From Thalassotalea profundi (GTDB taxonomy: Bacteria > Pseudomonadota > Gammaproteobacteria > Enterobacterales > Alteromonadaceae), in the NCBI RefSeq assembly GCF_014653195.1, contig NZ_BNAH01000003.1, forward strand, positions 62,001 to 126,000: 64,000 nt of DNA, given 5' to 3'. Position 1 is the stretch's first letter, and each line of letters opens with the position of its first letter. A program made the translations under genes and the position numbers. Below are positions 12,274-21,266 of this stretch, piece by piece. The notes under the pieces were generated by a model. The model saw only the letters and a program-made list of their open reading frames with translations, was not told the origin of the DNA and ran no database searches.

Positions 12274-12603
12274 ATGGCAGTAATAAGTTGTCCAAGTTGT
12301 AAAAAGAAAATATCAGACAAAGCAAAATCATGTTCGCATTGCCAACTTGATCTACAAAATTTTGATGAAGAAAAATTTCAAACCATTAATAAAATTAATC
12401 TTATTAATAAGTCACAAAAGTTAATGATTCATTCTTTTATTGCTATTTTATTATTCTGCGGTGGATTTTTATTCTTTTATTTAGAGGAAGTACAGTTAGG
12501 CACTTGGCAATATACTGTTGCTGTCATGAGTACTGTTGTTGGTTTCGTCTTGTACCTGGTAACACGTATTCGATTGTTCTTACTAAAGCGTAGTAGTAAA
12601 TAG
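12274..12603 (+). CDS. Zinc-ribbon membrane protein of unknown function
   Basis: A 109-residue protein. The N-terminus is a zinc ribbon with Cys at 6, 9, 20 and 23 (CPSC ... CSHC). Two membrane helices follow (about 49-68 and 74-95, FIAILLFCGGFLFFYL and YTVAVMSTVVGFVLYLV). The ribbon would face the cytoplasm. It lies one base before the yeaC-like gene and is probably cotranscribed with it and the DUF349 gene. Function unknown. Confidence 0.7.
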   Translation: MAVISCPSCKKKISDKAKSCSHCQLDLQNFDEEKFQTINKINLINKSQKLMIHSFIAILLFCGGFLFFYLEEVQLGTWQYTVAVMSTVVGFVLYLVTRIRLFLLKRSSK

Positions 12604-12604
12604 T

Positions 12605-12883
12605 ATGGATCTAATTAATTTTGTTGAGAATATGTCTTATGACATGTATTTTCGCTTAAAACATGCAGCAGAAACTGGTAAGTGGCCTGAAGGAACTGAA
12701 GCAGGTAAAGAGCAGCAAGAACGAGCGTTACAGTTAATAATGGCTTATCAAGCTAAACACCTTGAATCAGATGACATTCTTACGATTAGTTCTAACGGTG
12801 AAATCGTTACCAAAACAAAACGTGAATTAAAAGATAGTTTTGCAAACTCAGATGACGCGATAGCTAGGTTCACCGACTTATGA
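12605..12883 (+). CDS. YeaC-like protein (DUF1315)
   Basis: A 92-residue soluble protein resembling the DUF1315/YeaC family, with the recognisable opening YDMYFRLKHAAETGKWPEG and mid-region LQLIMAYQAKHL. Function is unknown in all members I know of. It overlaps the next gene by 4 bases (ATGA), so it is translationally coupled to the DUF349 protein. Confidence 0.8.
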   Translation: MDLINFVENMSYDMYFRLKHAAETGKWPEGTEAGKEQQERALQLIMAYQAKHLESDDILTISSNGEIVTKTKRELKDSFANSDDAIARFTDL

Positions 12884-15684
12884 TATTTTCTAAATTATTT
12901 AAAGAAAAATGGCAAAGTAAAAAAGTTGAGTTACGTTTACAAGCAGTAGAAGAACTTGACTTAAATAACACTACAGATAAAAGTATCCTTATTGATCTTA
13001 TTGAAAATGCCCCTGATAAAACTGTCAGAAGTCGAGCGTTAACTAAGATAAATCAGTTTTCTATCTGGTTAAATGCCAGCAATAATAATAGCCACAGCGA
13101 TATTCGACAACTTGCCCAACAAAAAATAGAAAATATTGTGTTAGGTTTGGACAATATTACGTTAAATAAAGAAGAAAAATTTTCTTTTCTTGAGCAAAAA
13201 CCTCAAGCGCAATTACTTGAAAAGTGGCTTTTTAATGAAAAAAATACGAATCTACAAATAACACTTTTTGAATTAATTAATAAGCCTCAACTTGCGGTAA
13301 AACTATTCAATGAGTGTAATGATGCTAAAGTTCAAAGCTACATTGTTGATCAAAGTGACGACATTACTTTATTAGAAAAATTGCTCAAGAAAACGCAATT
13401 TTCTGAAGTTAACAATATTATTTCTCAAAAAATTAGTGAGATCACTGAAGAACAAGCTAAGCCGATCAAGCTAACTAAACAAGCACAACTTATATTAGCC
13501 AAATTTCTTGCTTTAAAAGATGTTTCTAATTATCAGGAAATGTTAACTAAAAAAGAGGCTATTTGTGAGCAATGGCAAATAATTACTACTGACTTTGATC
13601 TGCTTTCAAAAGAACAACAAAATATATTTAATGAAAAATGGCAATCGATAGAAACTCAATTATCTAAAATTTTTGCTATTAAAGCTGAAGCATTCCAACA
13701 ACAGCAAATTATAGAAAAATTAAAGCAAGAAAAAACTCAAGAGTTTGAATCATTTAATACAAAATTTAATGAAATAAATCAAAGGCTTTCAACAGCCATT
13801 TATGAAAATACACCTATAGACAAAAATAACTTTGAACAAGAAATTGAACAACAACTTAATGCGATCACACAATCGGTTTTAGATGCTAAAACTCAGCAAC
13901 AATTAACTACGTTATTTAACCAAGAGCGTCAAAAATTAGCTCTACTTGATGAAATTGCAGAGTCAATAACACAAGCTACCTATCTTATCTCTGAGTTATC
14001 ACAGGTTTCACTACCACAATCCATTGAACAATATGTTGATAAAATAGCATTTTATCATGATTGGCAAAAGCAATGGACACAGGTTCAAACCAATTCATGC
14101 CAATTACTACCTGAGAGCATTACTTCTTCATACCGTTTACTTACAAAGCAGTGGCAAGAAATAATTAAACCATTTGAAAAGTCACTTAAAGAACAATTTT
14201 ATCAAGTAAAGAATAACTTTTCAGATGTAAAAAGACTTATTAATAGTGGTAAATTTAACGTCTCTTTTGGTGTTTTCAAAAAAGCTGAAAGATCTTATTT
14301 ATTATTGACTGAGAAGCAACAACAAAGCTTATATAAAGAGTATATATGGTGCCAAGAAAAAATTAATGAATTAAGTGATTGGGAAAATTACATTGCTACC
14401 CCTAAAAAACAAGCCTTATTATTAGAAATTCAGTCTTTAGCCCAACAACCTTTAGCAAATCCTAGCGAACAAGCTCAGAAAGTTAAAAACAGCCGTAAAA
14501 CATGGAATGCTCTTGGTCACGCGCAACCAGAAATAGACAGCGAATTAAATGAGGCTTTCAATCTTGCCTGTGAACAGGCTTTTGCACCATGCCGACAATT
14601 CTATAGTGAACAAGAAAAGCTTAGAAAGCAAAATTTACAGGTGCGAGAACAGCTTATTATTGAGACTGAAGGGTTAAAAAATGCCATTGAACACCCCCCT
14701 GTAGATTGGAAGAAGCTCGATAGCGATTTAAACAAAATACTTCAAAAATGGCGAAATGCTGGAGAAGTTGATAAAGGGCTTTATCATCGATTAAATAAAC
14801 AGTTTAATTTATCATTAACGCCGGTTAAAAATGCCATTTCTGCCTTTCACCAAGATAATATAGATAAGAAAAATGCGCTAATTAAACAAGCGGAAAAAAT
14901 TACCTTACAAGAAGATATTGTACAGGCATCTCATGATATAAAAGCCTTACAACATCAATGGCGCGCTATCGGTTATTGTGGTCCTAAAATTGAAAATAAA
15001 TTATGGAAAACGTTTAGGGGCCATAATGATGAAGTTTTTACAAAACTTAAAAAATCTCAAGAAGCTGACAACAAACTACAAAATACAAAGCTTGATAATT
15101 TGTCTCAAAATGTTGATGAACTAATTAATAAAGTACCTAGCAATATTTCAGTTAATCAAATTAAAGAATTTCTTCAAGCAAGTGCAGAAATTAATGACCA
15201 ACTTGTTCATTTAAAGCCTCGAAGTAATGGATTATTAACTCAACTTGTAGAATTTGATAAATTCTTAAAACAAAAACAAAGCGTTTTAATTCAAGAAGAA
15301 AAAAATAAGTCTTGGTCATTACTGTTTGGTGTATTACAAAGCTCTGTTGAGCAAGGTGTCGAGTTTACAACAGCACCTAACTATAATGAATTGCCAAATA
15401 AATGGAAAAAAAGATTAAAAGCAATACCGAATCAATCAGTGAGTAGCGAAGAACGTAAAGAGAAAACAATAGCGCTTGAGTTAATTAGTGGTGCAACTCC
15501 GCCTGAATCAGATAAAGAAATTACCATGAAAATTCAAGTAGGCTTAATGCAACAGCAGCTTTCAAATAAAGTCACCGTAACACCAGAAGATATTTTAACG
15601 CAATGGCTTAGTTTAGGTTCTTTATCCCACAATGATTTACCTTTACTTGAGCGTATTAAACCTTTATTTGTACAAATACACTAA
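12880..15684 (+). CDS. Large DUF349-repeat protein
   Basis: A 934-residue cytoplasmic, Gln- and Lys-rich, mostly helical protein. The C-terminal half holds DUF349-type repeats marked by a Trp followed by A/G and G (TWNALGHA near 540, KWRNAGEV near 625, QWRAIGYCGP near 695), each leading into a charged helix pair. Less regular W-containing segments (QWQIITTDF, KQWTQVQ, KQWQEII) suggest decayed repeats in the N-terminal half. The repeats may form coiled coils. No enzymatic motif is visible. It is coupled to the YeaC-like gene by an ATGA overlap. Function unknown. Confidence 0.75.
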   Translation: MIFSKLFKEKWQSKKVELRLQAVEELDLNNTTDKSILIDLIENAPDKTVRSRALTKINQFSIWLNASNNNSHSDIRQLAQQKIENIVLGLDNITLNKEEKFSFLEQKPQAQLLEKWLFNEKNTNLQITLFELINKPQLAVKLFNECNDAKVQSYIVDQSDDITLLEKLLKKTQFSEVNNIISQKISEITEEQAKPIKLTKQAQLILAKFLALKDVSNYQEMLTKKEAICEQWQIITTDFDLLSKEQQNIFNEKWQSIETQLSKIFAIKAEAFQQQQIIEKLKQEKTQEFESFNTKFNEINQRLSTAIYENTPIDKNNFEQEIEQQLNAITQSVLDAKTQQQLTTLFNQERQKLALLDEIAESITQATYLISELSQVSLPQSIEQYVDKIAFYHDWQKQWTQVQTNSCQLLPESITSSYRLLTKQWQEIIKPFEKSLKEQFYQVKNNFSDVKRLINSGKFNVSFGVFKKAERSYLLLTEKQQQSLYKEYIWCQEKINELSDWENYIATPKKQALLLEIQSLAQQPLANPSEQAQKVKNSRKTWNALGHAQPEIDSELNEAFNLACEQAFAPCRQFYSEQEKLRKQNLQVREQLIIETEGLKNAIEHPPVDWKKLDSDLNKILQKWRNAGEVDKGLYHRLNKQFNLSLTPVKNAISAFHQDNIDKKNALIKQAEKITLQEDIVQASHDIKALQHQWRAIGYCGPKIENKLWKTFRGHNDEVFTKLKKSQEADNKLQNTKLDNLSQNVDELINKVPSNISVNQIKEFLQASAEINDQLVHLKPRSNGLLTQLVEFDKFLKQKQSVLIQEEKNKSWSLLFGVLQSSVEQGVEFTTAPNYNELPNKWKKRLKAIPNQSVSSEERKEKTIALELISGATPPESDKEITMKIQVGLMQQQLSNKVTVTPEDILTQWLSLGSLSHNDLPLLERIKPLFVQIH

Positions 15685-15761
15685 AATATCCCTGTTTCAG
15701 TAGCAGTATGTTTTCATACTGCTATAGTTAATTTACTACTAAAGTAAAATTTAGGTTAAGC

Positions 15762-16847
15762 GTGAAGATCAGTTTATTAATCCTTATTTTATTACATCCT
15801 TTCAGTGCTCATGCGATAAATATTACCTTCGTTAATCCTTCATTATCTGGTACTGCATTTTGGGATAGGGTAACCAATGCTTTCTTAGATGTTGCGCATG
15901 ACTTAAACATTAACGTTGATGTCGTCTATGGTAGTGATAATAGACTACATAATTATCAAGCGATTGAACAAATAGTTAAGCGGGAAACAAAACCTGATTA
16001 TGTAATTTTCATGTCTTATAGTGGTAATGCGAAAGCAACATACGATTTATTAGAGCAAAACCAAATACATTTTGTAACTCTCGAACGTACCTTGCCATTA
16101 GATGAACAACTCACATTAGGTTTACCACAAGAAAATTACAAATTCTGGTTAGGTGAAGTATTCCATGATAATGAGAAAGCAGGGGAGTTATTAGGAGATA
16201 TTTTAATTGAGGCTGCTATTAAAATTAATCAAGGAAAAGTAAACACCTTATCAGCGGTTGGTATTATGGGTATTTTTGGTGGTGAGTCTGAACATAGATC
16301 TAACGGGTTTAAAACAAGCATTGCTAAACATAAAAATACCCAATTACTTCAAACTGTTCCTGCCTTTTGGATGCGTGATACCAGTGAAGTTGTTTTTACA
16401 CAGTTACTACAAAGGTATGGTGATATTGATATAGCATGGGCGGCATCTGATGATATGGCTTTAGGTATTTTAAAAGTTGCAAGAGAACAAAATATCACGA
16501 AAAAACTTACTATTGGTGGAATAGATTGGACTATAGAAGCAATCAATGAAGTGCGTGATGGTAACCTTACTGCATCAGTTGGAGGTCACTTTATGCAAGC
16601 AGCTTGGGCGCTAATCAAGATATTCGACCACCATCATAATGCAGCTCCTTTTATTAAAGGCGCTAACACCTCTACATATCAACTTACTGCGATAACCAGT
16701 GAAAATATTTCAAACTATTATTTTTTAACAAAAAAAATCGACTGGTCACAAGTCGATTTTAAAAAATATTCATTGGTTTATAATCAACAAAGTCAGCATG
16801 ATTTCACTATTGAAAGGTTAATTAAACTATTTAATAAGCGCATGTAA
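15762..16847 (+). CDS. Periplasmic sugar-binding-like protein (Peripla_BP_4 / LuxP-like), no transporter partner
   Basis: A 361-residue exported protein. The signal peptide is LLILILLHPFSAHA with cleavage near residue 18. A two-lobed type I periplasmic-binding fold follows: INITFVNPSLSGTAFWDRV, then a second lobe with VGIMGIFGGESEHRSNGF and IAWAASDDMALGILKVA. The family includes ribose-type ABC binding proteins and the LuxP/sensor-associated proteins. No permease, ATPase, LuxQ-like kinase or GGDEF gene is adjacent. The GTG start has a weak TAGG upstream. Ligand unknown. Confidence 0.75.
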   Translation: MKISLLILILLHPFSAHAINITFVNPSLSGTAFWDRVTNAFLDVAHDLNINVDVVYGSDNRLHNYQAIEQIVKRETKPDYVIFMSYSGNAKATYDLLEQNQIHFVTLERTLPLDEQLTLGLPQENYKFWLGEVFHDNEKAGELLGDILIEAAIKINQGKVNTLSAVGIMGIFGGESEHRSNGFKTSIAKHKNTQLLQTVPAFWMRDTSEVVFTQLLQRYGDIDIAWAASDDMALGILKVAREQNITKKLTIGGIDWTIEAINEVRDGNLTASVGGHFMQAAWALIKIFDHHHNAAPFIKGANTSTYQLTAITSENISNYYFLTKKIDWSQVDFKKYSLVYNQQSQHDFTIERLIKLFNKRM

Positions 16848-16861
16848 AGTGAGTTGCTTAC

Positions 16862-17872
16862 TTAAATATCGCTAAGCTCTCCACGCAAATTACTACACAT
16901 TTGCTGTTTAATCTGTTCATTTGACATATTACTACTTAACAAAAAATGAAGCTTAGTTAGGGCGGCTTCTAATGTCATGTCACCACCACTAATTACCCCG
17001 CATTGGCTTAATGCAGAACCCGTGGCATATCCCCCCATATTTACAGTACCTCGAATACATTGGCTACAATTAACAATAATAATCCCGTTGTCATTTGCTT
17101 TAGCTAAACACGCTAAAATTGCTTTGTTTTGTGGTGCATTTCCAACACCATAACTTTTTAAAATTAGCGCTTTTACAGGTTGTTTGATCACATTTTCAAT
17201 TAGCTCTGCACTTATTCCTGGATATAAGTGAACAACACCAACAGGTTGTGGAGTAATTTTATGTAATTGAGGATTTCCTGTTTCACCATTACTTAATTTT
17301 CCGGCTTTTACCTTAATATTTATCCCTGCTTCGAGTAATGCTGGCATATTTGGTGAATCAAAAGCATCAAAACCATCAGCATAGGCTTTTATACTTCTAT
17401 TTCCTCTAAACAGTTTATTATTGAAAAATAAACCCACTTCGTTTATTGGATAATTTGCGGCAATATATAATGCATTAAGTAAGTTTTCTTGACCGTCAGA
17501 TCGTAACTGACTAAATGGAATTTGTGAGCCAGTAACAATAATAGGTTTAGTTAAATGTTCAAACATAAACGACAAGGCCGAACTGGTATACGCCATGGTA
17601 TCTGTACCATGCAAAACGACAAATCCGTCATATTCATCGTAATGTTGATAAATATCATTCGCTATTAATTGCCAATCATTAGGTGTCATATCTGACGAAT
17701 CTATTAGTGGAGAGTATTCATTAATAGTGAACTCAGGCATTTCACTTCGATGGAAGTCTGGCACCTTCATTATAGATTCAGTTAAATGTCCTTTAATTGG
17801 TATAAAACCATCTTTACTAGCTTTCATGCCGATGGTTCCACCTGTATAAGCGATATAAATGCGTTTCTTCAC
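16862..17872 (-). CDS. ansA: Cytoplasmic L-asparaginase I
   Basis: Hydrolyses L-asparagine to aspartate and ammonia, 336 residues with no signal peptide (type I). The first active-site Thr is in YTGGTIG at residues 9-15, and the second Thr-Asp pair in LHGTDTMAY near 88-92. The conserved IVTGSQIPF is near 110. The start is GTG, one base after the sppA stop, so it is coupled to sppA as in enterobacteria. Confidence 0.93.
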   Translation of the reverse strand: MKKRIYIAYTGGTIGMKASKDGFIPIKGHLTESIMKVPDFHRSEMPEFTINEYSPLIDSSDMTPNDWQLIANDIYQHYDEYDGFVVLHGTDTMAYTSSALSFMFEHLTKPIIVTGSQIPFSQLRSDGQENLLNALYIAANYPINEVGLFFNNKLFRGNRSIKAYADGFDAFDSPNMPALLEAGINIKVKAGKLSNGETGNPQLHKITPQPVGVVHLYPGISAELIENVIKQPVKALILKSYGVGNAPQNKAILACLAKANDNGIIIVNCSQCIRGTVNMGGYATGSALSQCGVISGGDMTLEAALTKLHFLLSSNMSNEQIKQQMCSNLRGELSDI

Positions 17873-17873
17873 T

Positions 17874-19727
17874 TTAAATCTCGCAAGTTAGACAAAGGGT
17901 ATAAAGACCTTGAGGGTCATTTAATTGTTCAATTGCAGTAAATTCATTAGCTAACTTAGTGAGTAACTTTTTAATTGGTCCAACGGAATAGGTCGCAGCA
18001 TCTGGTGATTGAGGTAAAAACACTGCGGCTTTTCCAACTAAGCTTTCTAAAAATTTATCTTTGGGCGACAACTCTTGTTCAACAATTAAAGTGTCAAATT
18101 TATTAATCTTAGCTAAGTCAGCTGCTGCTGTAATCGCATAATCAATATCTCCTAACTCATCAACTAAACCTAAAGATTTCGCTTTTGTACCTGTCCATAC
18201 TCGGCCTTGAGCAATAGCGTCAACTTGTTTGATTGTCATATTACGATTATTAGCAACTAACGTTAAAAAGTCTTTATAGCCACGTTCTATACCCATTTGA
18301 AAAATTTGATGCATTTGTGGAGAAATGGCTCGAGTTAAACCTAAACCTGCAAACTCAGTAGTACCTACACCATCAGTATTAATACCTAACTTATTTAACG
18401 TATTTTCAAATGTCATAAAAAAACCAAAAATACCGATAGAACCAGTAATTGTAGTTGGCGCTGCGATAATTTTGTCAGCCGGAGCTGAAATCCAATATCC
18501 TCCAGATGCTGCATAAGTACCCATTGAGGCAACAACAGGCTTACCACTTTGTTTTAATAATTCTATTTCTTGTCTGATAATATCAGAGGCATAAGCACTA
18601 CCTCCAGGGCTATCGACTCTAAGTACCACAGCTTTTACTTGTTCGTTTTTACGCGCTTTTTTAAGCAGAGCAGCGGTACTATCACCACCAATTGTACCTG
18701 GTTTTTGTTTGCCATCCAAAATAGTTCCTTTAGCAACCACTATTGCAACCTTATCACTAGTTGGATTAATAATAGGAAACACCGGTTTAATTGTTTTTAA
18801 ATAGTCATTAAAGCCAATTCTTTGATATTTATCGCTCCCTACTAACTGGGTTAAATCATTGAGTACAGTTTCTCTTGACTTTAAATGATCCACCCAATCG
18901 TTTTTAAGTGCATAATCGGCAATTTTACCATCGACTTCTTGTAGCTTTGTAATAAGGGCAGATAAACTTTCATCAAAGTTATCAATGGTAAATCCACGCT
19001 GTGTTGCAACATTATTTTTATAGTGCATCCAAAGTTCGTCTAACCAAGCTTGGTTAGCCTCTTTAGCCGCACTTGACATATCATCGCGCATATAAGGTTC
19101 AACTGCTGACTTGTAGGTACCAACACGAAAAATATGTTGGCTAATTTCGAGTTTATCTAGCGCAGATTTATAATAAAGTTGATAGCGTCCATAGCCATCG
19201 AGCAATAAGTAGCCGTTTGGGTTTAACCATATTTCATCGGCAAAACTTGCTAAATAATATTGATCTTGATTGAATTGATCGCCAATAGCGATTATTTTTT
19301 TCCCTGACTCTTTAAAGTCGTTAAGCTGTTGACCAATAATATCTAACTTGGTGAGTCCTGCACTTCCCATTTTTTCAAGTTTAAGTACTAATACTTTTAC
19401 CCGATCATCAAATTTAGCATTGCTGATCACATCGGTAACGTCGGATAATAATACTTCTTGCGCTTCGGGCTTTTGATCAAAAGCTTCATTAACGAATGTA
19501 TCCATAGGATCAATTAAATGTTTTTGCTCAACAATATCGCCACTTATATCTAGTACAAGCGCTGTTTGGTTGGGCACAATTATTTGATCACCATCTGCTG
19601 AAATAGCAACAATGAATATTAGTAATATCGAAAAAAACACGATGTTGACTATGGTTTTACGTAAAATATTTATCAAGCGAAAAACTGAAGACGTTAGTCG
19701 ACCTAAACGAGTAGATTGTTCATTCAT
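17874..19727 (-). CDS. sppA: Signal peptide peptidase SppA, 67 kDa type (protease IV)
   Basis: Membrane-anchored serine/lysine protease that degrades cleaved signal peptides. It has 617 residues, the length of E. coli SppA with both repeated halves. One membrane helix lies near residues 23-45 (IVFFSILLIFIVAISA). The catalytic Lys is K206 in VGTYKSAVEPY, and the nucleophile is S408 in YAASGGYWISAP. DSPGGSAYASD precedes it. Forms a two-gene unit with ansA, conserved in gammaproteobacteria. Confidence 0.94.
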   Translation of the reverse strand: MNEQSTRLGRLTSSVFRLINILRKTIVNIVFFSILLIFIVAISADGDQIIVPNQTALVLDISGDIVEQKHLIDPMDTFVNEAFDQKPEAQEVLLSDVTDVISNAKFDDRVKVLVLKLEKMGSAGLTKLDIIGQQLNDFKESGKKIIAIGDQFNQDQYYLASFADEIWLNPNGYLLLDGYGRYQLYYKSALDKLEISQHIFRVGTYKSAVEPYMRDDMSSAAKEANQAWLDELWMHYKNNVATQRGFTIDNFDESLSALITKLQEVDGKIADYALKNDWVDHLKSRETVLNDLTQLVGSDKYQRIGFNDYLKTIKPVFPIINPTSDKVAIVVAKGTILDGKQKPGTIGGDSTAALLKKARKNEQVKAVVLRVDSPGGSAYASDIIRQEIELLKQSGKPVVASMGTYAASGGYWISAPADKIIAAPTTITGSIGIFGFFMTFENTLNKLGINTDGVGTTEFAGLGLTRAISPQMHQIFQMGIERGYKDFLTLVANNRNMTIKQVDAIAQGRVWTGTKAKSLGLVDELGDIDYAITAAADLAKINKFDTLIVEQELSPKDKFLESLVGKAAVFLPQSPDAATYSVGPIKKLLTKLANEFTAIEQLNDPQGLYTLCLTCEI

Positions 19728-19886
19728 ATTTATAAGCGTTTCTTTTTGAGTCCATTTAATTGCTATGCTACTGAAAAATTAAGGTGCATAGTAGCTTCTT
19801 TTGTAAATAAATAATTTTTTTAGTCCATTGAAAGAATATTTCTTAAATATCGTTCTTTTAATAAACAACTTTTTATAAGTAAACGT

Positions 19887-20591
19887 ATGAACTTTATTAA
19901 ACACTACCAAGAGTTTTTTAGTAAATGTATATTACTTGACGGCATTACAGCTTTATTAATACGAATATATTTAGGCCCTGTATTTATAATGGCAGGATAT
20001 AATAAACTAAATTTATCTGATCCTAATATAAGTGGTATATCACAGATATTTGCAAGCGATGAAATTGTACAATGGTTTGGTAATACGCAGTGGGGATTAG
20101 GTTTACCATTCCCTGAATTTTTAGCCAATTTAGCTGCGTGGACTGAATTTTTAGGGGGGTGGTTACTATTACTTGGAGTGTTAACACGTTTAATATCGCT
20201 CCCATTAATGATTACTATGCTTGTAGCGGCCATTACTGTTCATGCTGATAACGGTTGGTTTGCTATTACACCAACTAATAGCGCAACAAGTGTGGCGAAT
20301 GTACCAACATGGTTGGGTTTTGATTCAGGAAAAGAAAGTTTAGCTAACAGTGAATTGGCAGGGGTTAAACTTGAACGAATGCGAGATATTTTAGCAGAAA
20401 ATGGTAATGTTGACTGGCTATATCAGCAAGGAAATATTGTGATTTTAAATAATGGTATTGAGTTCGCAACAACGTACTTTATTTTATTACTTGCATTATT
20501 ATTAATTGGCCCCGGGAGATTTACTAGTATAGACCATTACCTATATACTTACTGGATAAAACCCAAGTTATCTCCTTCAGTTATTACATAA
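19887..20591 (+). CDS. DoxX-family membrane protein
   Basis: A 234-residue inner-membrane protein with about four helices. The DoxX signature LLIRIYLGPVFIMAGYNKL is near residue 24, and LAAWTEFLGGWLLLLGVLTRL near 80. A longer-than-usual loop (about 130-185) separates the last two helices. DoxX proteins are linked to redox or thiol stress, or to metal-binding peptide systems, but no such partner is nearby. It lies 36 bases before a nitroreductase gene, so the pair may be an operon. Function unknown. Confidence 0.75.
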   Translation: MNFIKHYQEFFSKCILLDGITALLIRIYLGPVFIMAGYNKLNLSDPNISGISQIFASDEIVQWFGNTQWGLGLPFPEFLANLAAWTEFLGGWLLLLGVLTRLISLPLMITMLVAAITVHADNGWFAITPTNSATSVANVPTWLGFDSGKESLANSELAGVKLERMRDILAENGNVDWLYQQGNIVILNNGIEFATTYFILLLALLLIGPGRFTSIDHYLYTYWIKPKLSPSVIT

Positions 20592-20627
20592 AGTAATGAA
20601 CAAAACCCCCTGATATAGGAATTTATT

Positions 20628-21179
20628 TTGAACGACAGTTTATCGTTATTATTAACTCGACAATCTACACCACGACTATGCTCACCAGCCCCTAATAGCG
20701 ATGAAATTAGCACTATTATTAACGCTGGTATGCGTGTACCAGATCATGCATGCTTAACTCCTTGGCATTTTACAGTGATACAAGATGATGGATTGCACAA
20801 GTTAAGTGAAGTTTTTGTTGAAGCGATAAAAAATAACACACATGATGAAGCTAAACTTGAAAAAACCGCAAAAATGCCATTTAGAGCTCCATTAATTATT
20901 GTTGTTAGCACAAAGTACCAAGTACATGAAAAAGTACCAGAAAAAGAACAATTGATCGCCGCAGGCTGTACCTGTCATGCAATGCAAATGGCATGTGTTG
21001 CATTAGGATATGGTGCTGTATGGCGGACAGGGGAATTAAGTGAAAGTGCAGTGGTCAAATCCGCATTAAATGTAGAAATGAATAACGATATCGTAGGTTT
21101 TTTATATATAGGTTCGCATATCAAGCAACAAGTGCCAAAGCCAAGAAAACTTGCCGATGATCATGTGAGCTATTTTTAA
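20628..21179 (+). CDS. ydjA: YdjA-like FMN nitroreductase
   Basis: A 183-residue single-domain nitroreductase. Matches to E. coli YdjA include LLLTRQSTPRLCSPAP at the N-terminus (FMN phosphate arginines), MRVPDHACLTPWHFTVI near 35, FRAPLIIVVS near 85, and YGAVWRTGELSESAVV near 125. The start is TTG after AGGA. In E. coli ydjA also neighbours sppA-ansA, so context supports orthology. Physiological substrate unknown. Confidence 0.85.
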   Translation: MNDSLSLLLTRQSTPRLCSPAPNSDEISTIINAGMRVPDHACLTPWHFTVIQDDGLHKLSEVFVEAIKNNTHDEAKLEKTAKMPFRAPLIIVVSTKYQVHEKVPEKEQLIAAGCTCHAMQMACVALGYGAVWRTGELSESAVVKSALNVEMNNDIVGFLYIGSHIKQQVPKPRKLADDHVSYF

Positions 21180-21216
21180 TGATTTTCACTTAAGTTAATC
21201 TGTAATTGCCAAATAT

Positions 21217-21246
21217 AAAAAAAACCGCGATAGTCGCGGTTTTTTC
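21217..21246. terminator. Bidirectional terminator between the nitroreductase gene and asnS
   Basis: A 9-bp stem (AAACCGCGA and TCGCGGTTT) with a 3-base loop, flanked by an A-run on the left and a T-run on the right. It can end both convergent genes. Confidence 0.92.
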
Positions 21247-21266
21247 TTATGCAGTCATTAGAAAAA

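Noticed and set aside
15762-16847. LuxP autoinducer-2 receptor
   Set aside because: The fold is compatible but there is no luxQ partner nearby and no AI-2 pocket residues I could confirm, so only the broad family is stated.
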